Shown here one piece after another: positions 38,646-51,709 of a DNA stretch of 64,000 nucleotides. Every line of letters begins with the position of its first letter. The stretch's first letter is position 1. This DNA is from Muraenolepis orangiensis (Eukaryota > Chordata > Actinopteri > Gadiformes > Muraenolepididae): the NCBI GenBank assembly GCA_027704905.1, contig CM051016.1:17153038-17217037 (forward strand), given 5' to 3'. The notes under the pieces were generated by a model. That model saw only the letters and a list, made by a program, of their open reading frames with translations, was not told where the DNA came from and did no database searches. The position numbers were made by a program, and so were the translations under genes.

Positions 38646-40734
38646 CGGATAAAACCATCTTCTATTCTAGTCATTTAGTAGTCATAGCTTAGTTATTTAG
38701 TAGCAATATTCAATTAGTCGAGTCACTGTAGAAAGTCGCGGTGACGTGTTCCTGATGTGAACCGTTGACAAAAAGGGGTATGAAGGAGGCCATGCGGGAA
38801 ATTGATCGCCCTCTCGAAAAACACCCTTCTGCGTTTCCTACTGATTTAATATTTCATAGTTATTTGTGTATCCTTCGCCTTTTCTCATTACAGAAAACAT
38901 GTTCAGAGAAATAATTAATGAATCCGCAGGGATCACAGATGATGAACGCTTTTTTTTTCTTCTTCTGGACCCCTTCAGTTTTCATTTGTGGAGGGAAAGT
39001 GCCTGTATGTGTGAAACTAAAAGTTTCCCTTCTCTCCTCGACGTTTACTCTTTCCTTAAAACCAAACCCCTTCTGATTACTTTTAGTAATTGCTTCGTTA
39101 GCCGGGGAGCGACTTTGCCCAAAGTGTAAGCCGGGATATAAACCAATATGAAATTGGTTTGAGTGGCTCAGAGGAGTGTGTCTGTTAGTTGATTAAGACC
39201 TCAGTATAAGCGAGTGTGTTTGGGCCTGTGCAGCAGCACTGCAGCCGCAAGACAACAGATCCGTTTTACAGAGGTTCACCGATTGCATGTTATGGTCTGT
39301 CTGACTGCCTCTCGTGTCTGCCAGAGAGAACATGGCAATGGAAGGCCATTTTAATTTTTTTTCCCCTGATTCCCACTGACTGGTTGGATGTGACGAGAGT
39401 GTGATGCTACCGTGGTGGGTATAACTGAACCACACCAAGTTCACTGCTCTTGGCCCTGTGATATGATGACTCACAAGCTCCTGCTTGGCGACGCATGCAT
39501 ACCGGTACTCAAACATACCTTTACTTTTACCTCATGCTTCACGCTTGAGTTAGTTTGAAGATGTGTCACTGGCTGCTTTAGGCCCACCGTCAGATCTCTA
39601 CCGATTCTGTTCCACTGCAGCGAATATATCTAATTCAAAGCTGTGTGTGTGTATATATATATATATTATTATTATTATTTTTTTTATATACTTTTTTTAA
39701 TATATATATATATATACAGTATATATATATTTAAAATGTATATAACAAAAATATATTTATATATTATGTAGCATCGGAGCGGTTATATTACCTTACTTAT
39801 CCTTTGTGCAAAGTGTTTCATTATTCCACCTCTGTAGGAGGGATGCTAACTTAACTGACTGGAACTCTGACTTTGTTTATGTGACCGATAAGCGGCGCTC
39901 CTTAACCGGTCATTAACTGTTTACTTACCGCTAACCGATAACAATACATGGGCTATTAGCAATGTGACAAAAGTCTCTGATCCGTAAATGACAATGACCA
40001 GTGTATTTGTTTCATTGGGCCCAAATGCATACTTGTCACGCTTCCGATAATCGTTAGATGTTTCCGAAGGTATATTTGAATAGTTAAACACCTCGTGTGC
40101 ACGCTGGCCATGTGAAGCCTGTGTTGGCATTCCCCACTTTTTTTTTTTTTTACCATTTAACTGATAGTGTTTATCAGTCCGAAATAAAAAAAACAATTGT
40201 TAACATCCCTACTCTGTAGCCTATTTATATATCTTCTCAATATCCAAATATTTTGGCTCAAGACAAGTACACCCCTTATTACAAGGTCGGGGAAGCAGAC
40301 AAGCAACAAATGTCAAATGTTTTGATCATCTGTTGCATATTTTGAAACCCTTTTTATTGAGTTAGTTTAAAAAAATATTTGATTAGAAACGGTTCACTGC
40401 ATTCCACATACTAAATTCAGCTCCCCCCTTTTCAACCACTGTGCTCTGCCGAGGTGTTTTTCTTATTGGTCCACTTCCTCATCGGGAGTCGGGTCACGCT
40501 CGTCACGGATCCCCAGATGCGTGAAGCAGGGCAGGATTACAGAGAGGCTGTGGCCAGCCTCACCTGAACACTGATTCATTCCGCTTTCTCTCTCTCTTCA
40601 CTACTCTCAATCCATCTCTTTCTCTGTCTGTCTCTTTCTCTCTCTCTCGGACCCCCAAGTGTATCATGTTAGTGGGCTAAAGGCTGACACATGCACTCTA
40701 TACAGTACCCTGAGGATGTTTGCGAGAAATGATT
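38646..40734. other. Intron 1 block, no recognisable gene
   Basis: Contains an AT-dinucleotide-rich stretch near 39650-39760. No gene or transposon recognised. Confidence 0.5.
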
Positions 40735-41020
40735 CCAGCTTGGTAAATGGTAAATGGATTTATATAGCGCTTTTCTAACCAATGGTTACTCAAAGCGCTT
40801 TACATATCAAGTCTCACATTCACCCATTCATACACCCATTCAACCACGGAGTCAGCCATGCAAGGAGACAGCCAGCACGTCAGGAGCAGTTAGGGTTAGG
40901 GTGTCTTGCTCAAGGACACCTCGACAGCTTTTGCTAGGAGGAGGCGGGGATCGAACCAGCAACCTTCCGGTTGTGAGGCGACCGCGCTACCTCCTGAGCT
41001 AAACTGACGCCCAGCTTGGT
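40735..41020 (-). mobile_element. tRNA-derived SINE (type A) with target duplication
   Basis: Direct repeats CCAGCTTGGT at 40735-40744 and 41011-41020 flank a minus-strand SINE. Its head reads 'gggcgtcagtttagctcagg', its B box is in 'gaaggttgctggttcgatcc' and its tail is 'agcgctatataaatccattt'. The inner edge of the right repeat may share one or two bases with the SINE. Confidence 0.86.
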
Positions 41021-42704
41021 GTTGCATGACCTTGATTTTTATGGTTTTACCCTTTCACACAGTGGGTCATTATAACCCACAACCCCATCATCCCACAGGA
41101 TGTCTGTTCTAAAATGTTCTTCTGATGGTCTCTCTAGAAGGCCCTCTCGGGACCAGAGACGGATCTCTTTTGACGGATGTGGCTGTGGTCTGTGCGGTTT
41201 AGAAATTAATCGTGGGATGAAGAACGTGACGGTTCCAAACTCCGATACTCCTTCCTCCTTAGCTCGTCCGTCTCCGTCTTCCCCTTCCTGTCTCTCTCCG
41301 TCTACTGTATTCCACCCAGAGGCAGGCCACCCTCGCACAATGAGCTACAGCTGTCCAAATGAACCGAGCAGACCTGCACAAACATCCCTCGTGATGCAAC
41401 ACCCAACCCCCTGCTTTTATTTTGAAAATCCTCTCTGAATGAAGAATAAAGGGTGCGGCTTCCGAACCTCTTTTAGGAAAACAAAGCCTCGACCAACAGC
41501 AGCGCGGGGGGGAAACCATTATGATGACAACAACAACGACCCACAGATGCTATCATCTGAAGAGCGAAAAAGACCAACGGTACAGTGAGCAGTACCAGAC
41601 CTACAGTAACACAGCACTTGGGGCCTAGCTGGATATCTGACATGACACTATGTGTAAGGCCTGACAAGAACCAGGGTCTGCGGGTCTTAAAGCAACACGC
41701 CAGTGCGCCGCGGCCTTCCAGCGGGACCACGGAAGGGTCAGTGCTTCCAACCAATCGGAGGAAGACCCTCCCCTGTCACGTGACGCAAGTGATCCGCTGT
41801 GTGTGAGCTTTGATCTCGGCATGGAAAGACTCAAGTGTGGAATTCCTGGGTGGGAATGACATGGACGCCGCGTATGGGAGCGCTGGGAAGAGACGAGGTC
41901 AGGGCAGGTCGAGGCTATGATGTCATGGGGCAGGAAGTGGAAAGTGGGGCCATGGCTTGTGGGCATCCTGCGGTTAAAATGGGGAATTCCAGCTATTTTG
42001 TGTATTTTCCCAAATACAGTGTCCCTTTTGTGTTCACCGTCAGCAAGTCAGTTAAAGTGAATACGTAAAGTGAACATCATTTGTATGATTACTAAGAAAA
42101 ACGACTAAACACCTCAAATCTGCACACACATATAGAGAAACATAGAGAAACCTCTACAGTAGATATTTGATATATTTATATAAATGATATTGTGCATTTA
42201 TTTTTTTAACTAATACACAGTACAGCCCCATATCAGAATCTAAACACACGTTTCCGACGTATAAATAAGTAATAAATACTGTATGTGGGAATTACACTTT
42301 TTTTAAAACATTTTTAACAGGAGTCGGCCTGTTCTCGATCAGGCTGTGGCTTCCTTTAGGACGTTTGTCATCAGATGCTTGTTATCATTGGAGCCCAGAG
42401 TAGAATGTCTCCATTGTTAATGTGATCTGTTGATTCTGCCACCCACAGCTGTTAACAGAGGAAACAAGTGACTTTCGATAGTCTACTACTTGACGTGGAA
42501 AAGCAGGTTCTGAAATCCTGCTTTTCGAAAACTGCTTGTGTGGTTTGTGGTGGTGGTGTGTCGCCCAGAGGTCAAAGTTTAAACCGGGCACAACAGCCAA
42601 CTTAGGAAGTTTTAATTCATGATTTAATTCTGACCCTTAACCCCCAACCCCCCGCAAACCATGAGCCTTACCCTTTACATTCAATACTAATTACATTTAC
42701 TGCA
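41021..42704. other. Intron 1 block, no recognisable gene
   Basis: Open frames on both strands at 41039-41970 show no domain. AT-rich from 42060. Confidence 0.45.
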
Positions 42705-42962
42705 CTGTTCTGCACTGTATTCGTGATGCTGCTGCACTACGGGCACTTTAAAATACTTTGAAATGCTTTTTGCTTACTATAACACATGTACATATCATCC
42801 ATCATTCACTTTATTGTTCTTTTTATGTTCATTGTTTTATTTATTGTGAATAGTATTGTTATAGTATTGTATTCTACAATGTCATACTGTGGGAGGGAAT
42901 GGAGAGTAAGCATTCCATTGTACTGGTTGCAAATGGCAAATCATATTTTTGAATCTTGAATC
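42705..42962 (+). mobile_element. Family T retroelement 3' end, copy 6, abutting exon 2
   Basis: 'gatgctgctgcactacggg', 'gtgggagggaatggagagta', 'ccattgtactggttgc' and the tail 'ttgaatcttgaatc'. It ends 35 bases before STXBP6 exon 2. Confidence 0.85.
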
Positions 42963-42997
42963 TATTTCATGAGGGTTTTTCCTTTTTGTCTTCACAG

Positions 42998-43128
42998 TAA
43001 CGAATAAGAAGCCACCCCAGTTGTCCTTAACCAAGGTCAAACAGTTCCCCGGTTCCACTGCCTTCACCAAGAGGTCACAGTGGACCATCGACCAGCTGAG
43101 GCAGATCAACGGCATAGACTCCAACAAA
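42998..43128 (+). CDS. STXBP6: STXBP6 (amisyn), coding exon 2, residues 52-95
   Basis: This exon follows the acceptor TTTTTGTCTTCACAG. With the base carried over from exon 1 it reads VTNKKPPQLSLTKVKQF, then GSTAFTKRSQWTIDQLRQIN and GIDSNK, matching the middle of the PH-like domain of vertebrate amisyn. It ends before GTGAGT (phase 0). Exons 1 and 2 together are 285 bases, exactly 95 codons. The 3' end of a family T retroelement (ending TTGAATC) stops at 42962, only 35 bases before the exon, so the branch point must lie in the remaining short stretch or in the repeat itself. Confidence 0.96.
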
Positions 43129-43236
43129 GTGAGTATTCCGTTCCACACAGTGTTCTGCGTCGTTACATTACCCCCATCTCTGCAATTTATGGGGAAAAAG
43201 ACAGTTTTTCTCTTATATCTGTTCCTTGTACATCAA

Positions 43237-43455
43237 GGGGACAGGATAGTCTAGTGCGGTTAGGGTTGCTTGACTCCTGAGCCCAAATGTTCTGGGTTTC
43301 GAATCCCCGACGTCCACAGTCTGCAATCCTTGAGCAGGATGCTCTAACCCTGACGTGTTCATCAATGACGGGGGCTTTTATAAATAAAAAAAAATGAAAA
43401 ATTCACCGTAAGGTTGCTTTGGGTGAGCGTCGAGTGCTAAACGACTCAACGATAA
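43237..43455 (+). mobile_element. SINE (type C) in intron 2
   Basis: Head 'ggatagtctagtgcggttag', B box 'tctgggtttcgaatccccga', then 'cgtccacagtctgc' and a tail-like 'aaggttgctttgggtgagc'. It occupies a third of the 671-bp intron. Confidence 0.75.
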
Positions 43456-43459
43456 ACCA

Positions 43460-43690
43460 CCCTAACATCCTTGAAACAGGCTCTCAAGACCCACCTCTTC
43501 AAACTGGCTTTCCCCTGCTATACCCCCCCCCCCACCCCCTCCATCCCATGACTGGACATTTCAATTATAATTTTTCATTTTTCTTTCATTTTTTTTAATC
43601 AATTTTATTCTGTCTTATTTTATCGATATAACTATTAAATGATTTTACTGTACATGCAATTTTATGAATGAATGAATCTAAAGTATTATT
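43460..43690 (+). mobile_element. L2-like LINE 3' remnant in intron 2
   Basis: Encodes QALKTHLFKLAFPCY, the C-terminal block homologous to LKTHLFRTHFPD of the L2 copy at 14.1 kb, followed by an AT-rich 3' UTR ending in ATT repeats. Only the last ~20 codons remain. Confidence 0.75.
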
Positions 43691-43799
43691 ATTATACACT
43701 GTTCTTTCTCCCCATCCAACCCAATCACTCCTTAAGCTTGACTCATGCCCCCCCCCCACCCCCCTGCCGCTGTGTGTTGTTGTTCTTATTCCTCCCCAG

Positions 43800-43965
43800 G
43801 ACTGTGCGGAGTTCGACATGACGTTCGACAACGCCTTCGACCAGTGGACCGCCGGCTCGGCTGGGGAGAAGTGCACCTTCATCCAGATCCTCCATCACAG
43901 CTGTCAGCGCTACACGCCCTCCGGCCAACCCGAGTTCGTCAACTGCCAGGCCAAACTGATGGGAG
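43800..43965 (+). CDS. STXBP6: STXBP6 (amisyn), coding exon 3, residues 96-150
   Basis: After the acceptor CCTCCCCAG the exon reads DCAEFDMTFDNAFDQW, then GEKCTFIQILHHSCQRY and ends PEFVNCQAKLMG. This is the C-terminal part of the PH-like domain and the strongly conserved 'FDQW' and 'EKCTF' blocks of amisyn. It ends ATGGGAG before GTGAGG (phase 1). The 166 bases bring the total to 451, or 150 codons plus one base. The upstream intron is just 671 bases, most of it a SINE and an L2 remnant, and a run of C lies about 40 bases before the acceptor. Confidence 0.96.
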
Positions 43966-44943
43966 GTGAGGGAGTCCCGCAGTAGAGCGGCGTTCGCCGC
44001 CTCACCGCTAACCCTTCTGTGTCGAACAGCCGTGGCGGGCACGCCGTATAGGTCTCCGTGTTAAGGGCTTGGCCCACCGTACGTAGAAACTTTACGCGTA
44101 GCCTCTTGGAGATATAACCACACAGCGGCTTCGTCTTTGGCGCCCGCATCGTCTGGTTCGTCGACGACAGACCGGTCGAGGCGTGCGTGTATTTTTCCGT
44201 ATTTTTCGCGTGTATTTTTCGTTCCAAACATGGCTCCTTGCGGGTTTCCTCCCGACGGGAGGACACGGGTTGATTGTAATAGTTTGAATAATTTTGAAGA
44301 AAGCAGCTGGTACATGCTAGAGCTTTCTCTCGAGTGTGTGTGGTGGTGGCGGCTGTTTTAACCTCTGGGCCTTGATTAACAATAACCCACAGGTGTGCAG
44401 CCTCACCAAGCCAATCAGTCTAACTCAGGCTAGGTCAGGCTGCTTAAACCAGCCACCGACCACACACACACACACACACACTCCACAATCATCTTCACGT
44501 GTACAAAGTGTACATATTACGTCCTGGCTGGCGTAGAGACCCACGAATGTCTATTGTTGTTCGCCACAGAATGTATGATTCATCCCTCCCTTGACCACCA
44601 AACCAGTACCTCCGCCCAAACCAACTCACCGTACTAATGAGTGTGTGTTTTAAGACCTTGTTTACTTAAGTGTGTCCTCAGAGCAGGGAGACGCACTGTT
44701 TCACTGTTTGTGATTCGGTGTTTAATCAATATCACGTATCTTCAAAATAAATGATGTTCCCTGGGGTGTAGCTCGCTAGTCATGCCTTGCCCATACGGTA
44801 TGTAAACAATGGTTTATAATCATAATAATAATAATAATCGTTTTTCAAGTTCATCTACTACCAACACGCATATTACATTCTCTTAACGTTAGGCGTTTCA
44901 AATGAATGTAATTCCACATGTGGTGAAAATGAAATGCGATCCG

Positions 44944-45155
44944 TGTGTGTGTGGGTGTGTGTGTGTGTGGGTGGGTGTCTGTATGTGCGCGTGTGTCTGT
45001 CTGTATGTGTGTGTCCGTGTGTGTGTGTGTGTCTGTGTGTGTGTGTGTGTGTGTGCGTGTGTGTGTGTGTGACTGTGTGTGTGACTGTGTGCGTGTGCGT
45101 GTGCGTGTGCGTGTGGTGTGTGTGTGTGTGTGTGTGTGCGTGTGCGTGCGTGTTC
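44944..45155 (+). repeat. Complex GT/GC/GA microsatellite
   Basis: GT repeats interspersed with GTCT, GCGT and GACT variants over about 210 bp, with a GG phase break near 45117. Confidence 0.95.
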
Positions 45156-45431
45156 CTCAGAGATGTGTTTTCGTAAGAGTCTGTGATTTACTCTATCCTG
45201 TGGCCCAATGGACTGGCTGTCAGGGCCGTGGATATTCTGCACGGCATAATCGACTATCGACCTGTTTACCGCCACGTCTTTTGAACAACACAGGGGCCTG
45301 CTGTTTTATTCATGGGGTTATTTATGGAAACACATACTCAGCGCCCCCGAATCCCCCCCCCCTCCCCCAAACCTTCCCCCCCCAACCTTTATATTCCCAT
45401 TCACAACCCCTCCCACTCTAGAACCATAGGT

Positions 45432-45462
<31 letters not shown>

Positions 45463-45558
45463 CCGTGCATGCATTACCTGTGTGGGTTGTGATACCGCGT
45501 AAACGTGTTTGTGTGTGTGTGTGTGTGTTGGTTGTTGTGATGCTTTTGGTAGCATATG

Positions 45559-45716
<158 letters not shown>

Positions 45717-45719
45717 CGT

Positions 45720-47214
45720 GCTTTTGGTTGGTCTGTGCCTAATGTGTGTTGGTTGTTGTGATACTGTTGTTTGTAGTGTGTGTGTGTGTGATGTCAGGGT
45801 GTGAGGTAAAGCAGGGTGTCTGCACAGCAGGAATTCATGCGGGGAGTTGATGTTGCATCACGCCCAGACGCCCACAGTCCACAGTTGTACATAATATGGT
45901 TCTATTGTAGTGCTCAGCCTGGCTGACAGGCGTCACATAAGCTCAGGGCTGCTTGTGAGACTTGTTATGTCAGACAACAATGCTTTCTCCTGTTGCCGGT
46001 GTTCATTGACCATATACACAGACTTTTCTTTCTCTTTTTTTTTTTAAGTATTAATCATTTTTTCAAAGTATTGATAATTTTTTCAAGCCCAAAACGGTAC
46101 TTTTCCAGAACACGTTCCAACAAAAAAAAAAACATTACAATACAACACCAACGGCTGCAGTTGAAGATTGACATACTGTATTCACCTCATGTTATTAACC
46201 GAATAAGAGGCCTTGCGTGTGATGTGTCTACAATCATCATTAAGGGAGCCACTTTCAAACACGTGTGGACCAAAACACATATTACGAGGAGGAGTCCTTG
46301 TGGTGTAAGCCAAGACCGTGGCAACTCGCCAGCCGGAATGTTCCGGCCGGAGTGAAGAGGAACAGGCCAATCCGCTGCCAGTTCTGTCCACATCGGTTTA
46401 AGTCTCACACCAGTGCAAAACAAAAACGCATCAAGCTGCTCGGGTGTGGGACCATAACCGCGGTGGACTTTTATCTACAGAGGCCGGCGTCAGTCGGGGG
46501 GGGGGGGATGGGATCGTCCCAGGAACACAAAGATTGGTATAGCTCTGAACCATAGGGTGTCCGATGTCATCGAGGCTGTAGAAGAAAGAAGAAAGAGAGG
46601 GTCATACGACATGAGATAGTGGTTCACATTTAATGACCAGAGTGTGTGTGTGTGTGTGGGTGTGGGTGGGTGTGTGTGTGTGGTGTCCAGAGATTATTAA
46701 AGTGTTCCCTTCCCAAGAAGGTGTAGCCTTAATTAGCTGTGGGAGACGCCGCGGTGATGCTGGCCCACACTGTAGTATGAAGTATGTCCCGGAAGGCCCA
46801 GATGTCCGGCCAGAGGAACGAAGGCAACGGGATCAATCAGCCATGCTGTTAGATATTCTAGAGGAAACGGCCAATCATCTTGTCCTTCAGACAGACGCTC
46901 ATGTTTTGTTGGTTGGGTAAACACTTCGACTACCTAATAGCCTGTCATTTCTCCCCTGCAATCAGGCAATCAAGAATCGTGCTGAAGTACAGTGAAATTA
47001 ATGAGCCAATTTTTGTGGGTGTTTTTCGCTGCTGCCATCTGTTTGGTGCTGGGTCCATCACGGCATTGGGGAAAACAAAGATATCTCGTGCTTAGCCTTT
47101 ACCCTTGTGCTCTGGACGGCAAGCTGAGGCAGTGTGTAGCTGTATGGGCCAGAAGTGTGTGTGCTCACGCTATATTACTGCTGGATACCATACCAAAGTG
47201 GTACTGTGTGTGGA
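45720..47214. other. Intron 3 block, no recognisable gene
   Basis: G run near 46496-46507; nothing else supportable. Confidence 0.45.
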
Positions 47215-47491
47215 ACAGGGCTGAACAAATAATCAAAATATTATCCAAATTGCAAGAGCAACATCCAAAATCGCAGAAGCCGGAATTTTTTTTAAATAAG
47301 ATGTCTGGACAGTTAGTATGGTACACAGACCCATACAAATGTTATATATAATGATTAAAATATTATTTCCGGCGAAAATTTAAACTGTGATGCGAAAAAG
47401 ATCATTCCCACTCACAGTGAATCATATCGCAATTAAAACATCTGTCCAAATAATCGCAATATGATTTATTTACCATATTGTTCAGCTGTAA
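47215..47491 (-). mobile_element. MITE-like element with imperfect terminal inverted repeats
   Basis: The left end ACAGGGCTGAAC and right end GTTCAGCTGTAA are near reverse complements. Interior 'atcgcaat' and 'ccaaat' motifs are mirrored. It is related to the fragment at 6637. It has no coding sequence, and the flanks show no clear 8-bp duplication. A (GT)n tract starts 7 bases after it. Confidence 0.6.
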
Positions 47492-47495
47492 CATC

Positions 47496-47497
<2 letters not shown>

Positions 47498-47563
<66 letters not shown>
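47498..47563 (+). repeat. (GT)n microsatellite
   Basis: 66 bp of GT directly behind the MITE-like element. Confidence 0.97.
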
Positions 47564-47565
<2 letters not shown>

Positions 47566-48369
47566 GCTACATGAAAATACCATTATTTACTAACCTGGAA
47601 TTCATAGCTGCATTGGATTTGGATTGGTGTATAAGTCGTAGCGTAGTGTTTCAGGTCTTCATGGGCCGTGTAATTGGTTGATAATTAAAGGAAGCATTGC
47701 CGGACTCATTTTGGTCTTTGCCTCGTTATCAGGGCACTCACGTCATGCCCTGGTTCCCACCCACTCTCCAGAACCTTGAACCACTCTTAGTAGCTTTTAA
47801 AGGCAGCATAGTTAATTTTTTTTTTCAGTCAGTTTCATCAGGTAACAGCCTGTGCATTGAGAAAATGGTTAATAATAGAAACGTGTGTTATAAGGTTGAA
47901 TGAGTTTGAGTTTTTACTCCTTAAGGTAAGGTTAGCGGAAGGGCTAGTCCCCCTTTTTTCAGGGAAAAACAACTGAGCCGACACACCGAAGTTCACACCT
48001 AATCTGGTCATTTAAATTGGACCAACCTCTAACAAAACTTTTGGATTGAAGTGCTTTAACCTCGTCCTATTCTCACTTTGACAGTGGATTTTCGCTAAAA
48101 AAAAAAAAAGTAACCGCATGGAACTAATTCCGAGAGTTACGTAAAGTTTGTACGTTGGACTTAACAAAATGTTGCCTTTTTGGATATTTTCTCACGACAG
48201 AGGACCCGGATGTAGTTGTCCGTTGCAGGGTCTTTTTGAGCAAGATGAGGAAAGATCTGGTTGTCCACCGTGGGCATCTACTAAGACAAGGTAAGGCAGG
48301 GGTGTCTCGTACAGAAGGCATACATTACATTTTTACTAACCAAGTCAAATTAATCATCGGGATTCTTGC

Positions 48370-48408
<39 letters not shown>

Positions 48409-51400
48409 CATTAAGCTGCCAAATATCCTCTAAAGCCGAGCTGTCCGTGGATACATCCTGATTACTTGTGTTTACCAATATACCGTGAACCTGGGTCGTT
48501 ACATATACAGTTTATATGTGTTGTGTACATTCCTGGCATTCTCAGGAACAGTTATTCAACATGTATCGGGAGAAGGATGGGAACCCAGGGTAAAGAGGTT
48601 TAGTTGTTATCGAAAGGTCATATTTTACCCATTGACTGCTTCAGGGCAAACCGGCAATCCCGGTGGAGAGGGAGGGAGTGTTGGCTTAAGGAGAGCACAG
48701 CGCATCTTAACCCTGCGGTGTTCTGTACAACTGTATTTATCTAATGTTTTGCTCGCCCCATGCGGTTAGGGCCGAATATTATGATGGTTCAATGTATTAC
48801 GCAACGCTGACATTTATCTGCCGATTATCTGCTTGAAGTCCCTCTCTTGACGAGTGCACACGAATACCTATTAGCTGTTTAGCTAATGTGAGTCTTCCGT
48901 GCGATCGTCCCTATTAGCGTCCGATTCTCTCTAGCGTACGCTGTTGTTTTGGCTAGCGATGCTGTTGAAAAAAGGAGAGCCATGTTTTTTTGGCCCGTAC
49001 AGAGAACAAACTAAATGTATTCAAGTTTAGCAGGGCTGGTCTCGGGACATTGTATCTGCACTAACTTACTGATTATATACTCTATGTGTGTATATCTTTT
49101 GTTACCAGGATTGTGCTCTGTCTTGACGTTGTTATTTATGGCATTCATGCCGAGATATATCTTGCTTATTTGCTCTGAACACAACTTAAGTGTGCATTCT
49201 GGAAATGTATTCAAATCAAGTAAAAAGTCAGCTTGAACAAAACCAAAACTAAATGAGATAGAAGCAGAAAGTATATATTTTTATTTCCCTGTGTTTATTG
49301 TCAACCAAAAGCTAAGGTAAGCTTAATAAGATAATAACATAGGCTTATCATTGTCTCTCTATTTCTCCCCCTCTGCCTTTGGTGCTTTAGCTCTCTGTCT
49401 TTGACTCCAGTAAATAGTCTAATAACAAGCTGCATAAAACAACCTGGGCTCCAGTTGGGGGTTTTCCATGTGTTAGAGAGAGCGAGAGAGAGAGAGAGCG
49501 AGAGCACGAGAGAGAGCGAGAGCACGAGAGAGAGCGAGAGCACGAGAGCACGGACTTGGATCAACGCTTGCCAGGAAATCCTGATCGTACTGATTCTGCA
49601 TTGAATTCCTCTAACGGCTGCCTTGTAAAAGCACAACAAGAGACAGCCAATAGGAGCCCCTGGGTGAACCCATCAGTAGGAGATAAGGGGGCCGGTTGAT
49701 AATAATTCACTACAGAGTTTACGTTGGGCCTTACGGCGAAGGCCTCCTTCACTTCCTCTTACCCACGCAAAGCAGGCTTGTCCCTGGAGCTGTAATATTG
49801 TTATTCAATACTTACTACAGCAAGGGGAGGTTATTTCGTCTCCGTAGACATTGATCGTGTGTGTGTGTTTGTGTATAGTTCATCCAAGATGTGTTGCGGG
49901 GGAATGTAAAGTGAACATTATCTCACGTTGTTCAGCATGTAATCTTTACAGAGCAGCACTGGACGATGATCATATCGACACATACAATATAAGAAACTGC
50001 TCTCAGTTTCATATTTTCTTGTTTTTTGTTATTCATGTATAAACACCATGTATGTGTGGGTGTATATATGTATTTTTATATATTTTTTTATTATTATTAA
50101 TTATTTTATTATTTTTATATTTTCCTCCTATGATTGAATGACATTTCTAGCTTCCAAAACGCCACCACCCTCTTGTGTCTTTGTCGGGGGGGGGGGGGGC
50201 AACCCCCAGGTCCCAGAGCCCGGCTCACTGTGTTGAGGTTGAGGTTTCATGACACAAAACGGTTGGGTAAGGTCAGTCCCAGTCACAGGACGGGTTGTTG
50301 ACAAGCTCCTCAGTGCTGACCTCCTCACACCCTGGTGTGAGGCCACCACATCTTCAAACGATTTGAACCCCACCCCCTTCTTCCTCCTCTCCAACAGTTT
50401 TCAGACTCAGTTTTCAGTGCACTGGAACACACACGCACACACACTGATCCCCCAACAACACCATCCATCGCAGTAACTCACAAACAGCCACAAAGTGTTA
50501 CTAGTGTTATTTGGATGGATGTAGTCCGTGTAACGGTAGCCAGCCGGTATAGTGCTGTGCAGTGAAGTAAACCTCACTCCACGACACCTAAAAGACGTTC
50601 TAGCGTTGAAGCTAGATTAGAGGCTGTGGGCTTCCCTTGTAAGAGCACTTCATGCCGAGGGTCGTGAGTTTAAACCCAGTACGGGACACTCTCATCCTGC
50701 TACAGTAGCGCACAGCTGTGATGGCAGAAGACTGAAGCTGCTGAAGAGGTTTCTTTTGTAGTAGGTTTCTTTTTTTTTTTTCAAAATAAGAGTAGACTTT
50801 ATTTGCTCAATTCGGGAGACTTCAGGCAAGTCTTCATCTACAGCTCTGTCCACCAACACACACGACCCCCCCCCCCCCTCCTCCTCACTCTGTATATAAT
50901 TACATTTACCACCCAGGGACAATACTGTATAACACTAAGAATCAGCAACAGGGACAATGAAGGGGAGTGGAACGGTAGATGAATACTGTTCCACTCTTCT
51001 CCGGTACATGACTTGATGAAAATGAGGTGGAGAAAGCTCACAGGAGGCTGGGGGTTGTGTGGGTTGGGGGACGGGGGGGGGACGGACGGAGTGCTTGGCG
51101 GTATTATGCCTGTGGGCTTCTCAAGAGCAGGAGAGGATTAAGGGGAGAGTTTCTGAAGGTGAAGAGGTCTTCCTTCCTACAGGGACTCTCTGCATCATCC
51201 TCTTCTTCCTCCTCCTCCTCCGCAAGGCATTACATACCAGGTCGGGAAACGCGGTGAAGCATATTGGGTAATATCAGTGGTCATCTTTATTCATATAGTG
51301 CTGTTCACAACAGATGAGGTGGTTTGCATGATGAAGTCAAACATATTGTGTACACGCCGATGCTACAGCAGAGAGGAGCGATGGTAATGAACCCCCTAAG

Positions 51401-51709
51401 GTGGGTTTAATAACAAGGACTGTGCATGCATGGACATATACCGTCTTCAGTTGCTGTAGAAACCTTTAGTCATTTTACATACAGGACGCACTCAACCTTC
51501 CATCCAATGGTCTCTTGCTGGTTGAGACATCTCGTTAAAAAAACCATCAATTGCCTGTGGTTTGTACCCTCATCATGGGAAAACCCCTAATAGGTGTGTG
51601 TGGGTGAATGTATAGCATCATTATATTACTGTAGTGCTGCAGAGATGCCCTGGCCTACACGTTTATTTCTCCAGATGTAAGTAAACCTAATTAGGGGTGT
51701 GTGTGTGTG
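47564..51709. other. Intron 3 block, no recognisable gene
   Basis: Short (CA)n near 48371-48409, GA/CGAG tract 49476-49555, G run near 50186, tRNA-like head near 50612-50692 with 'gtgagtttaaacccagtacg', and a retroelement-tail-like stretch near 51280. No coding sequence recognised. Confidence 0.45.

Noticed and set aside
40887..40902. Telomere-like TTAGGGTTAGGG
   Set aside because: Less than three units and inside the body of a SINE.
41039..41970. Overlapping frames of about 100 codons on both strands
   Set aside because: No domain, no splice support and no codon preference; overlapping frames on both strands are expected in GC-richer intron DNA.
43237..43330. tRNA-like sequence with A and B boxes (also at 22416, 33043, 38531, 52930 and elsewhere)
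   Set aside because: No intact cloverleaf was seen, and shared bodies and tails show these are SINE heads, not tRNA genes.
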